From NCBI GenBank assembly GCA_022592445.1, contig JABYQR010000019.1:1-64000 (forward strand): DNA of 64,000 nucleotides, read 5' to 3'. The notes below the pieces were generated by a model that worked only from the letters and a program-made list of their open reading frames with translations, ran no database searches and was not told where the DNA came from. Both the position numbers and the translations under genes were made by a program. Source of the stretch: Cytidiella melzeri. Lineage: Eukaryota > Basidiomycota > Agaricomycetes > Polyporales > Irpicaceae. Positions 1-11,214 of this stretch are shown piece by piece (position 1 is the stretch's first letter; each line of letters begins with the position of its first letter).

Positions 1-627
1 AATAAAGCTGGGATCAAAGCACTCAAAACAAATCTCATGAATCAATATGAGATGCGTGACTTAGGAGAAGCAAAGCTAATCCTAGGCATGCAAGTGCATA
101 GAAATCGTAAAGAGCGTACACTCTACCTTTCTCAAGGGTCGTACATTGAAGATGCTCTTAAACATTTTCAAATGATCAATGCTGCTCCTACCCGTACACC
201 TTTACCATCTGGACTAGAACTTCGTAAAGCAGATTCCGACTATACAGCGGAACACAAGCTTAGGAGTTCCTAAGCCTTGATTGGTACACTCATATATGTT
301 ATGATTGGTACTCGTCCCGACATTTCATATGCTGTCATACGTCTTTCTCAGTATATGTCAAATCCCACTCAGATCCATATGAACGCTGTGAAGTACATAC
401 TCCGTTATCTACTTGGTACTCAGTCATACGCTATCAAGTATGATGGACGCAGCCAATCTGGACTAGTTGGGTACTCAGACGCAGACTGGGCTGAGAACAA
501 AGACGATAGACATTCCACTACTGGCTATGCATTCCTTCTGGCCAAAGGTGCAGTGTCATTGGTCTCGAGGAAACAGAAGACCGTAGCACTCTCTTCAATG
601 GAAGCAGAGTACATGGCATTAGATTAG
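1..627 (+). pseudogene. Ty1/copia pol fragment (RT end and RNase H), broken
   Basis: Remnant of a Ty1/copia polyprotein. The frame shows the end of the reverse transcriptase (DLGEAKLILGMQ, a copia hallmark) and then the copia RNase H landmarks GTRPDISYAV, YSDADWAENK, STTGYAFLL and SSMEAEYMAL. One in-frame TAA at 271-273 splits it, and the frame ends at 625-627, directly after the EAEY motif and short of the usual RNase H end. The left part lies outside the window. No integrase or gag is visible. It is a dead, truncated copy and not a host gene. Confidence 0.9.
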
Positions 628-1871
628 ATATGTAGATAGATAAGATCAGATAGTACATAGCATGTGATTCCATCATCATATGGCCACACATGATGCGATA
701 CTTGCACCTTATGGCATCGTGTTCCAGTAGTTTCCATGACTGAATAGCAGAAGTACCATGAGGCTTCTGCATGACTCATATTTCATATACCAAATGTATT
801 GAGCTTACCAAAGGCTCAGTCAGCACCATTCAGTTATGTAGGATGCTCAGTCATCGCTTACATTCTCTATTCAATAGTATTAGCAAGCAGGACTGTGCAT
901 TACCAATCCTTACTCATATGATTACCAATCCTTACCAATCCTTACTCATATGACATTACTGTAGCATTAGTAACCTAGTTACAGACATGTATATATACCA
1001 CTCCTAGAGAGCAGAGAAATAACATGACACTTACTCCCAGAGTTAGTTGACTCTCCTAGTCATCCCCTACACTCGTAACTTTCAAACAGTGACTACTTGA
1101 GTTTGATCTATTGTACATCCGGTGCACACCATGAGAGCAACGTGGGCTGGATGTTGACTACAGACCACACATATATATCCCTTGTTGTCACAGTGTCAGT
1201 ATAAAGTACAGATGCAAGTCTCGGGCCTGATGTAACTTTCACATCGGTGCGCTATCTACGGAGCACGTCGATTGTATCACTAATTATTTCTATCGAAAGG
1301 ATGCGAGCGCGGCATATGTCGGCGCGATGTGGTCGGATGCTGCATCGGACATCCTCGCCCAAACATACTACAGCACCCAGGCTTCGCCTGGGCGTGTAGC
1401 ATCTCCTGCTATCCGACCGACGACGATTGGGTAGGAGTCTGGATCAACACCATCATAGGTCGGACAGAATGATTCAGGACAGGGCTTATCTCAAGCCTTC
1501 GCTGCGTTGGGAATATGGAATCACTGTAAGTATCTTTCAATTCGAATAATAAAATAATTTAACAGCCGCAGGGGTATATGGTAACTAGATCACGACTAAT
1601 CACAACCATCTCACTAATCATCGTCTGGCTATTGTGTTCCTCCGCAGCCCACTCGCCTCACTTCGACTCCTCCTGCTCCGGGTGTTGAGCTACCCACTTC
1701 GAATGAACCCCTTTCAACAGCGTAAGATATCTCCTTATCTGCAACGTCGTGGTTACGCCTTCAGGCTCGTTATACAAGTCGACAACATCGAGATCGACGC
1801 AGCGCTGTCCCTCAGGACCATATAGCCTGGAGAGAGAGACGACCTCGGTGCACTCGTCTCCCCAAGTTGGA
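628..1871. other. Non-coding stretch, possible copia LTR remnant plus hairpin
   Basis: No supported gene. A TATA-like run (tatatata near 990) followed by a C/T-rich stretch to about 1071 resembles the promoter and R/U5 part of an LTR belonging to the copia fragment on the left, but I could not fix its ends or a target duplication. Positions 898-955 hold short direct repeats of attaccaatcc and ttactcatatga. A 7-bp perfect hairpin lies at 1376-1392 (CCCAGGC, loop TTC, GCCTGGG), inside outer arms GGTCGGAT (1331-1338) and ATCCGACC (1411-1418). Confidence 0.4.
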
Positions 1872-4291
1872 CTACTTTGATGTAAAGCTCGGGACACGTG
1901 CATCTGTCAGCAGATAGTCAGTTGAGGTCTGAGTACAACGAGTTCGCTCAAAGCAGATGCGACGTGCCTTAGTGATGGCGTATCCTGCACCATGATTGGC
2001 ATCTTCAGGAATCGTCTTCCCAACAAACTCGTCAAACTTCGTTTGGGCATACTGGAGGTGCTTCATCCACTGTGACACAGGCAGATTCTTGTTCCTCGCT
2101 TCGACAAACGCCGAAAATCCAGCCTCGGCTTTGAGCAGCCCTCGCAGATACGTTACGACTGTGTCGTCAACGGTTGTCGGTAATGGAGCAGCAGGTTTTG
2201 GAGCGGGGGCTTGGTTCTGGTTCTGACTGGTCGTCTGCGAGGACTCGGGCTGAGAGTCTGGTGTACTAGATTCTGAAACCGTCACCGGCGCACTGGACGT
2301 CCCATTTTGGGCCTGAGGCGCAGGCGTGTCGCCGCCCGTCTGAAGAGTACTGGCGTTCGTGGCGGAGGGCGACGATGAGGCAATCGGAGATGGGTTGGGT
2401 TGGATTCGGGGTTTTGGAGAGCCTAGCGGCGCGTTAGAGTCATGAGCATGTTTCTGTTTCTTCATAGGAGGCCTTTGATCTGAGGAAGAGACGGTTCGCG
2501 AGAGACGATGAGCGGAATTCGGTGCAGGCATCAGGTTCGTGACCGGGGGAGGCGGCATTTGGGCCAAGGAACTTGTCTGCGGAAGAGGAGATATTTGGGA
2601 GAGTGGATGCGGCTGTGCGGTAGGAGACGCTTCCGATCCGGAAGACGCGTCAGAGCTGGAGCCAGATTCGGAGGATGATGACGAGGACGGCGCGCGTTGA
2701 GTTGGCTCGGAGGGCTTGGCAGGTTGGCTATGAGTCTGCCGTTGGCCAGAGGGTCCCGAAGGACGATCAGCAACTGCAGGAGCTCGCCCGTCATAGTGTT
2801 TCTGACTAGGATCTGGATATGCACCAGGTATCTGGCGATAGCGTGCATCTGGGGAAGTTGATCGTCGACGTTTCCGCGAACTTGACTGTCGGTGTCCATC
2901 AGGCTGAGCGTCGTACTGCTTCCGATCATATCTGTCTGCTGGGTAGGGAGAGACAGGTCGCGGAGCAGGAAGCGTGCCAGGTGAGACTGCCATAGAATCC
3001 GTCGCGGGTGTCAGCAAACCGTTCGGCAAGTATGCTTGGTGATGCTGTTGCATGACGAGATGTCGGTCAGGCTGGGATACGCGTCAGCTTCGAGAGAAAT
3101 CGCAGCAGACATAAAACTTCTTACGTCCTCAACTATCACCTTCACGGTCTTCTGGTTGGTGACTTGGACGTTGGCAGACTTGCAATTCACTTCTCCCGTG
3201 GCGGACACTCTGAAGAATATTTGCTTGAACTCCCCGCGCATTGTGGATACTTTAGCAGGTCCTAACGATAGCAACGTTAGAAAAGCCGATACAGCGCCTC
3301 GATCACTACCTACCATCTATCTTTGATGGTCCAGACTGCAATGCTTCAGTGATGTCCAGCGCGTCCACCCAGATCTGACCGTCGGGGCGCTCTTTGAGCG
3401 GGACGCGGACTTCCGCAAGCTGACTCTCTGGCAACCGCATATCGTCGATGAGCAGAGTCAGCAGCCGGGCTGGTCGTTGCTTGAGGGTAGGTGTCATGCA
3501 TCCGGAGTCTGACGGTTGAGGCTCTCGTAAAACAGAGGGTATAGGGGATTGGACTTGTTGTGGCGTGGTTTGTGAGTGGAGATTGGAATGGGCTGGAGCT
3601 TCCCGATGTCGAGGCTCAGCTCTGGGTGTAGGTGTTGGGGGGAAATTGTATTCTGCCGGAGGGCGCGAGCGATAACCCGCTGAAATATTTCCAGGAGGAG
3701 GCCCACCATGGGAATAAATATCTTGCAGTGGTCGCGGATGACGCTGCCTGTCATAATCTTGACGATCAGATTCGCGACGATAGTAATCATCTCGAGGCGG
3801 AGGATACTCTGTTTAAATGGGCGTCAGTTCATGAATATCATGCGATACAGCTGCATCATACTCGGCGTAGGGGCATGATGCGGATAATTTGATGGATAAT
3901 TACCTTGAAGGGGAACGAAATTCGATCCAGAAGGAGAAGGCTGATGCGAGAACCTCTGAGCTCTGAAGGAGTGCGAGCCGCTGCTTCCTTGCGGCATGTG
4001 AGCATCCGGAGACGGAGCCTGGTGCTCAGACAGGGAATGATGTTTAGACTTCGATTTGGACTTGTCTTTGTCCTTTTCTTTCCCTTTGGAGCGCTTCTTC
4101 TTATTGGGCTCGCCAGACAGGTCGTCGGGTCGCGCTTGCGTACTCGCGTAGTGAGGCGATTGCGCTGAGTGACCAAAGGATCCCGAGCTGTTCCACGCGA
4201 AGCCTGTAGGAGGATTGATGACCGAAGACTGAGTGGGATGCTGCTGGTAAGACGAAGGATGGGGAGCATTGTGTCTGCCATCGGTTGACAT
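1872..4291 (-). CDS. Ser/Pro/Gln-rich nuclear-type protein of unknown function
   Basis: My model joins four exons, 4291-3904, 3808-3314, 3261-3125 and 3071-1872, giving about 739 residues. All junctions are GT-AG and keep phase. The N-terminal third has a strongly basic run (PNKKKRSKGKEKDKDKSKSK) that looks like a nuclear localisation signal. The middle is rich in Pro, Ser, Arg and Gln. A more ordered stretch across exons 2-3 (around LLTLLIDDMRLPE and FKQIFFRVSATGEV) could be a fold I do not recognise. A long Ser/Thr/Pro/Gln low-complexity region then leads to a charged C-terminal helix-like segment (VVTYLRGLLKAEAGFSAFVE). Composition suggests a transcription or chromatin-associated protein, but that is inference only. 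The last codons before the stop at 1872-1874 may be affected by an undetected intron. Confidence 0.7.
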
Positions 4292-4732
4292 CCTTATGAG
4301 ATATTTGGAGACGCAAAACTGGCTTGTGTACCAATAAGCAGGCTATGCAAGCATAAGCTGGCTATTCTGTAGCATATATTTGTAGACTCACGAGTTGTGA
4401 ACTACTGTCCTAAAGCGAAAAAGCAAGCAAGTGTCATGGTCAGAAATAGGAAGCCCGAGACACAGACAATACACACCTCAGTCGCCAGAGCACTTATAGG
4501 GGTCTGTTTTTCGCGCTGCGTCGCAATCGTTGCTAATATTCTGAACTTGATTTCGGCTGAGGCCGTGACTTTGTCCTCTTAGTGTGCGGTGAGCATCAGT
4601 CACGAGTGCAACGATTGTCAGTATAGCAACATACCGGGATTGACCACTGTATGGTGGGCAGATGGTGTGTTGGTCGCGGGGAGGAAGTTGAAACGCGCTG
4701 TTGTGGAATGGACGTTCACTTTAAGTATCATC

Positions 4733-4749
4733 CACGTGTTGGCCACGTG
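4733..4749. promoter_or_regulatory. Paired CACGTG E-boxes one helical turn apart
   Basis: Two perfect palindromic CACGTG hexamers at 4733-4738 and 4744-4749 are spaced 11 bp start to start, so bHLH-type factors would sit on the same DNA face. They lie about 440 bp upstream of the minus-strand gene start and about 930 bp upstream of the reductase start. A TTATAA follows at about 4755. Function is inferred from motif knowledge only. Confidence 0.4.
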
Positions 4750-5152
4750 AGCGCTTATAAGATCGAGCAAATTGCCTCTGTAGGTCAACGCCACTCTGTC
4801 GGAGTTTGCATCAACTGCCGCAATATTTCCAGGCTTTCCTTTAGAATATTAGATTGGAGAATTTGAATCTCCATATATGGCACGAGTATGTTTGAAATGC
4901 CTTAAAGGCGTCTAAAAATGTTGTCTTTATCTGGAGCGCTCTCCGCGGCAAATGTCGTCTACAAGTTCAACAAAGGGTTGTCTAGATAAATAAAAGCTTC
5001 TGACCCAAGCTGCGCTAGGTAGCTGACGAGTTGTTGCGTTGCTGTAGGAAATTGGGTGCCGTGCGGTCGCCTGCGCAAGTCACTTTCGGTAGCTACCATC
5101 GGATAATATAAGTACCTAGTGCATGTGCTCCTATAATCGGGTTTCACATGGA

Positions 5153-5266
5153 GATTGTGGTGCAAAAGCGCTGCAGCTTGAAACTCGAAAGTGCAGTAGA
5201 TTTGATTGTGGTGGTTGTTGAGGTTTCAGATCGAGTTTCAAGCTGCAGCGCATTCGCGCCACAATC
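5153..5266. repeat. 35-bp imperfect inverted repeat with 44-bp spacer
   Basis: Arms at 5153-5187 and 5232-5266. The inner 20 bases are perfectly complementary (GCGCTGCAGCTTGAAACTCG at 5168-5187 against 5232-5251), as are the outer 8 (GATTGTGG against CCACAATC), with a few mismatches between. A third GATTGTGG occurs in the spacer at about 5204-5211. It could form a long stem-loop or cruciform and may be a decayed foldback or MITE element. I see no clear target duplication. Confidence 0.75.
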
Positions 5267-5678
5267 TTTTGCTGAGACTGGATTTAGCTCCGCATTGTTT
5301 CGTGCTTACACTGCCCGCGGGATTAGTATTCTAGTACACAGCCTTGACTTCATACCACGTGCACGAATTTTCTACCTCAAACTCGTAGCAAAGTTGACTT
5401 GCGCCGATAACCCTTTGCCCAACGCACAGCTTTCTCAAGTAGCTCCTGTGTTAGCTTCAAAGTTTCGGAGGACTTACACTGAGTCGTTTTATTCTCGTGA
5501 ACGCGAGTGTATTGGCAACTGTGGCCATCTCGACTCCAAGCAGAACATGACCGGATTGGACTAGCGCCGTCTTTGTGGCGTTCGTTGCAGGCGCCAGCTT
5601 CTGCTGGCACAGGCGTTCTGCCACCTGCGCCAGCACAACGCCAGCATCCTCTTGTGCTGTCGCATAGGCTGAGTGGCT

Positions 5679-7062
5679 ATGGACTCGCTCAATGCACTAA
5701 TTGCGTGTAAGGCTGCTCAGTGGTGAATGTCGACGAGTCTCACTAGCTTTTGCCCTCAGCACCTGCGTCCGCGTACTTCAAGCCGCTTATCCTGGCCATT
5801 GGGGCATTTACTCTCCTGAAGTTTGCAGTCAAGACAGCAGGCGTTCTCTTGCAAACCTTTGTACTTCCTGGTCAAAGCGTGAGTGCGCAACTAGCGTATG
5901 CCGAGTGAGTCAAGTGCCTGACGGGTCTTCTTTTCTACAGCTAAAGAAGTACGGTGCCGGTAAGGGGGCTTGGGCAGTTATAACCGGAGCGTCGGAGGGC
6001 ATTGGGCGTGAATACGCGTTGCAGCTGGCAAAGAAGGGGTTTAATGTTTTTGTGTCAGCACGCAGCAAGGCGGCGTTGGCCTCGTTGGTAAACGAAATCG
6101 GTGCGCACCTTTATAAACGACTTGAGATGGTTTACTGGCTTAACACCACAAATAACAGAGCTGCAGAGCCCAGGAGTGCAGGCGAAAGCAGTTCCGTTTG
6201 ATTTCTCTCAAGTTCACACCCTCGAACAGTGGGCTACCTTCCGGGCGGAAGTTGAACAGCTTGACGTAGGTGTCTTGGGTACGTATCACGCGTCTACTCG
6301 TGTTCCATTTGCGGAATAGCTACTGATGTTCACGCAGTCAACAATGTTGGCAAGTCCCACGCATTCCCGACCAACTTCGTTGATACCACAGACGAAGAGG
6401 TCGATAGTATTCTCACGATCAACATCGATGCTACACTGAAGGTCACCCGCGCAATCCTTCCTGGAATGGTCCAGAGGTTTGGAAAATATTTTAACCTCAT
6501 ACTCCCGCTGTTCTAATTGTAGAATCATGCCCAACAGGAAACGTGGCCTGATTGTGATGCTAACTTCCTTCGCTGGCGTTTCTACCGTCGCTCCAATGTT
6601 GGCTCCCTATGCGGCGTCCAAGAACTTTCTTGCGTCCTTCTCTGCAGCTTTAGGAGCCGAACTCAAGCCCAAGGGTATCGACGTCGAAGCCATCAACACT
6701 TACTTTGTCGTTTCCAGCATGTCGAAGATTCGCAAGGCATCTGTTATGATCCCTACACCGAAGCAATACGTCAGGGCTACCTTGTCGAAGGTTGGTTTGG
6801 CTTGCGGCGCTCTGTTCACTGGCCGTCCTTATCTTACAACGCCGTATTGGAGCCACGCTCTTTTGGACTATTTCATTGTACGCCGTTCTCCAGCCTAGCT
6901 ATCGCATGCGAGAAGTCTTTTGAGCTAATTCTTTTCACCTTTCCACCTCTGCAGCATGTACTTGGATGGACTTACATTGTTACGCGCGTTGTGCACAATA
7001 TGCATGTCAGCATTCGAGCGCGTGCTCTCAAAAAGTTGGCACGCGAGGCCAAACAGCAGTAA
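5679..7062 (+). CDS. IFA38: Very-long-chain 3-oxoacyl-CoA reductase (KAR)
   Basis: Second enzyme of the ER fatty-acid elongation cycle: NADPH-dependent reduction of 3-ketoacyl-CoA for very-long-chain fatty acids and sphingolipids. Seven exons fit the frame: 5679-5706, 5760-5878, 5941-6100, 6159-6278, 6338-6476, 6538-6877 and 6955-7062, giving 337 residues, the normal size for the family. The N-terminus has a hydrophobic segment (FKPLILAIGAFTLLKFAV), followed by the Rossmann glycine motif TGASEGIGREYA, the NNVG motif, the serine of TSFAG and the catalytic YAASK. A second hydrophobic stretch and a basic tail (KKLAREAKQQ) that resembles an ER-retention signal end the protein. At exon 6 I chose the acceptor at 6535-6537 over an upstream AG because it restores the family sequence MVQRKRGLI. 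All key residues are present. Confidence 0.93.
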
Positions 7063-7740
7063 TAACATCGCTATACCACGGATATTGTTGGGCGTATTGT
7101 CTAATTGAATTCTTGTCTTACGAAACACTTCGAAGATGGCGTGCCTTGTGATTGCATATAAATGCTCAGCTGCATCGTTGTATCGCTCGTATCGCACCGA
7201 TTTGTTCGTCTGATAGCTGAAGTACGCTTGCTGTGCCTCTAACCTCACGATGAACAGAGATGTGGTGTTGTTACCGGCATTGCACGTGTCGTAAATGACA
7301 TTGAGTCACAATCTAACTTAACAACAGCACATGTCTAAGGCCAAGATAGCGGCCACGCTGACGCGGCGCACAGGTATTAAGGGATACATGCGACAACATC
7401 TGCCCTTTCTGATCCACCAACACCAACAGGAAGGGCGTCAAACCTTGGTCAACTCACCGGGAACTCCTCGCATTTTGCTGCACCATCTCCGTCTTAGTAA
7501 TCGCTGCGAGATGTGCGATTCGAGAGCCGGTTGTCAACAATTTTAAAATAGGTAGCAGGATATCTTTCGTCACGATTGTGAATTCTCGTTCCCTTCAAAC
7601 CTACTAGTAGCGGCGGTGTTTACCCTCCAACGGATGCGGCGAGCTGATATACCTACGACATCTACGCCACGGAATATGATATGCGTCACACCTGTAGGGT
7701 AAACCTGTACACAGGCCTCAACCACTCACGATCCTCTCTC
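7063..7740. other. Intergenic, no gene seen
   Basis: Downstream of the reductase stop. Only short frames without family motifs, on both strands. I see no repeat or RNA gene. It separates the reductase from the duplicated DUF6534-like segment. Confidence 0.5.
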
Positions 7741-7749
7741 TTTCATAGG

Positions 7750-10740
7750 ACAATGCGTTCATCATATCGTCGTTTCTCGCCAGCGTAACACGAAAAGTCA
7801 CGGTCACGATAGTCTACACGAAGGCCCAGGGCAAGAAACGGTACGCGAGAGATTGAGGAAAACATCACGGTTTCAAGCCTACATTGATAAGAATGAGATT
7901 CTGTCGACTTCAGATGATTATGAAGCGCCTGCCTTCTCAAACGCATCATCGCACGTATGTAATCCGAAAACGTCTACTTTCGTTCTGGCGTCAGTCGGAG
8001 TGGACTTTGGGATGGCGCCGGCAATATCTTCACGATCATCATTGCTCATGCTGGCGCTTGGTATGTACGACCGCAATGGGATAGACATCGTTTGCATTGC
8101 TATGTTTCCCGCCGCTTGCTTCCGGATGCGCTTTCGGATAGTCAATGCGGAGAGAAAGGAGTTGGCGTAGCCTGTATAATATCATAGTTTCAATGATGCT
8201 GCGCAACTTGTGGATAGAAATCACAGCCACTCACAGCCTGCAGCGACGAATTCTGCGCAAGCAACCCATAGCGCATGAGGAGCCACCGAGAACTGGTGAG
8301 GGAAAGGATCAGTGTAATTATGCGTTTTCTTGACTTGACTACGGTAAGCCTACCGTTAGTAATTGTACCATAGCTGCAGCACTGCACAGCACATCATGTG
8401 GATTGACTTTCTTGGTGAGAGGCGTAAGTGACTCACGATGTCAGAATACCTCTACTGACAGCGCAAATTACGATGGTGTATACAACACTCTTCGTCCTGG
8501 GAAGAATCTTCAGATAAAACGTTGGAAAACACGGAGTGCGATACGTACTGCCTGAACACTACGGAATCCTTCGGTAACGCAAGACATAGTGTGACAGAGA
8601 CGAGCGAGTCGGCTGCTACCTGAGTGGCGGTCAGAGGAATGATTATTGTACTCTGAGGATGTGGAAAGTCAGTCAGTTAGTGGGTTAAGGCGATGTCTTG
8701 AGCTCATAGTAACCACTACCAACCCTAAGCGAGTACAGCCTAAGCAAAGAATTTTGTTCGGAACTGATGAAGCGAAGGAATCAGTACATGGACTGTCAAG
8801 GGAGTAAGAATGCATTCCTCTTCACGATTAATGCTGATTCATGGCATTTCAGAATGTATTTGGCTCCGTTGGCTATGTAAAATCAATCACGAACCTATTC
8901 CGAAACCTGATCAAAAGATACTCATGCATCAGCTAGGGATGTCTAAGATCTTGGTCCTGACGCACCGACATGCAAGACAATTGTGACGACCTATGTTTGC
9001 AATCAATCATGTGGCTATTATTGCCAGGTCATTTGCATCATAGCATGAAACGTACTATAACAGTGATCACAGGTTTTTGTACCTTCTTGTCCGCAACTGT
9101 GATGACGCATCAAAAATTAGCTCCGGATCAACAAGTATGCAACGCAAAAATGGGGGTATGTAGTACATACGCAGATGGAAGCATGTCTTCGTGAAGTACC
9201 TAAGTCATATCAATCAGCACGAAGTAGCGCGTCAAAGGAGTTGCACAAAATAATCACAACAGAACAAAAATCGCGATGGCCAACTGTTAGAGACATTACA
9301 TGAGACGTTGATTGTCAGACAGCTCCTTACATACATGTGTGGCCATCACTGCCTGAACGCCAGCTTGCGTGAGTCGAGGATAGCGCAGCATAGCACTCAT
9401 TCACAGACCTGAAGAGTCCTGTAAGGGATAAAGCTATTCAGACACAAATGGACTACAAACAAGGGTAGAATACACACCAATTACTCGCTGTCAAATTCGA
9501 GATATGCGTACTGACAATTCTGACCTGTGGGAGCGTGATAAGTCCAATTCTGGCTATTCATCGAAAAGCGTGCTACCGAGTACGTGGCCATGCATACTAT
9601 ACAAGGTAGCTCAGTAACACTACATTGCACATGAAGACTGAGGTCTCACCGCAAATTGAGTGAAGGATATTAAGCAACCTGAGAAGTGTGATCGTATCGT
9701 GAACCTGAATCAAGTGTCTACAAAGTGGCAGACTTACGTGACGAACCATACGGACGCTTTGGTCCAGATGTCATCATCGCGATACTCGTTGAAGTAGCTA
9801 TAGGTCTGCGAAAACTTGAGGTGACGAGCAGCTGCGATATATTGCGAATGTTGCCTACTTGTGCCATGGCTACACCACACAGAATCATAGTTAACCATGA
9901 CCCAATCAATGCCGAACCTGAAGTACGTTGGTCAACAAAAGATTACTGGCACAGCTATTACATACCAGTTACGTCCAGGAGAATATTCGAGCTATCTCTC
10001 GCTTGGGGGGCCAAGCTTGGTTGAAAGGTGTCTGCCATAGCCAACTAGATGCGGGCGAATAGTTGCTGGGCGTTCGGTTCGACGGAGGCTACCAGTGCTA
10101 TATACTTACCCTCAGGGCTGCCGGGCGGTCGAGGAGTCATAAAGAGGCGCATTTACAGTACAAGGTGATTGTGGAATCAAAATCCTGTTGCAGCGATGGC
10201 GCGAACTGTCAGCCTCATCAGAGAAATGGCTGCAGCACACCCTATCAGAAGCCAAGCCAGTTAAGTGAGAGCTTGATTCGAGAGCGGCCAGGTTGTATAC
10301 TCCATCACAACTGCCCGTTGTGATAATGCAGCTGCTAAAAGTACCTATGTAGGATGAAGCCACCAGATGGACGTGATGTATATCACTAGCGCATGTTTGA
10401 TGAAGACGATATCTGGAGTCGATATCATAAGTCCATCATCGGGTGGCATGTTCGGGGATTCTGCGAGAGACTATAGCCATGCCGTAGAGTAGTAACGGTG
10501 AGGGAATTGCCAAAGTCGTCACAGTCAATGAACAGTCAACTGACCTTGTCCGAGCCGCGCAAACACGAAGAGTGCGGAGTGTTGAAACAGCAATTGACAG
10601 AATGGCTCTGAATCATGATGCCACAGATACTTATTGTAATACGCCTGACAAAGTTGTTGGGCAAAGATACGCTGACAATGTCGCGCGTTTGAAAAGTCAG
10701 CATGGGTCATGGTCAGTAGTATGTTTGTAGATTGGACCAA
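7750..10740 (-). pseudogene. DUF6534-like membrane protein gene or its decayed copy
   Basis: Read on the minus strand, the left end carries a DUF6534-type C-terminal motif (GYANSFLSALTIRKRIRK, about 8170-8110) behind a plausible intron whose donor (GTGAGT, about 8240) and acceptor (ATACAG) are also recognisable in the homologous copy at 13.8-14.7 kb. Further patches (about 9720-9910 and 10060-10370) match that copy and look like intron-interrupted membrane segments. I could not find a start codon or an uninterrupted model, so the gene may be intron-rich and unresolved, or dead. Inside it, 8250-9830 has no counterpart in the shorter copy and could be real gene or an insertion. Confidence 0.4.
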
Positions 10741-11214
10741 TTATAACATACAGTACAGTATGTCGGAGATCGATCAGATTCGAGGCACGCCCACGTATTT
10801 TGATACTCCGGAAGCGCCGACTGAGCGAACAGCTTTCGCGATATTAAGTTATGATACAACAGTACTCTGCTGTAGGCTCGTGTCCAGCCTCTAGTTCCTC
10901 GTACCTCGGAATAGACTCTGCTGTCCGGCTAACATTTATCTATGCAAGGCCGCTGTTCATCGAATCCATAACACAAGCCGAGGGCGGCGTGATTGTTACC
11001 CATGCATGTTGATAGAACCTGTTCGTTGGTGGTTCAAGCGAACGGCAGCAGTTTTCCTATATGTAGGTGCTGTGTCTGAGTCGTTGCTTACCAGACGGTC
11101 TTTGTTAGACTGCTGACCCCCCGGTAGTCACTAGTCAAAGCTTGTAGTCACCTATCCATCGCCCTCCATCGCTCAGTTCGCAATACCGGTTACAACTCCT
11201 CATCCTCCATCGCA

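Larger units (their letters stand above)
4292..5678. other. Intergenic region between two divergently oriented genes
   Basis: No supported coding exon. It lies between the start of the minus-strand Ser/Pro-rich gene and the start of the plus-strand reductase gene, so it should hold both promoters. It contains a CACGTG pair at 4733-4749 and a long inverted repeat at 5153-5266. The last 100 bases (5580-5675) repeat short gccag units, probably 5' UTR of the reductase gene. Confidence 0.5.

Noticed and set aside
518..772. Minus-strand frame across the copia end
   Set aside because: Antisense of a recognisable RNase H; no protein features.
628..1100. Complete copia LTR
   Set aside because: A TATA-like run and C/T-rich tail are suggestive, but I could not define both ends, a polypurine tract or a target duplication.
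3494..3790. A 98-codon minus-strand frame with a hydrophobic stretch
   Set aside because: The other frame, entered by the intron 3903-3809, joins neighbouring exons in phase and has the same Pro/Ser/Arg composition; this one ends in a stop.
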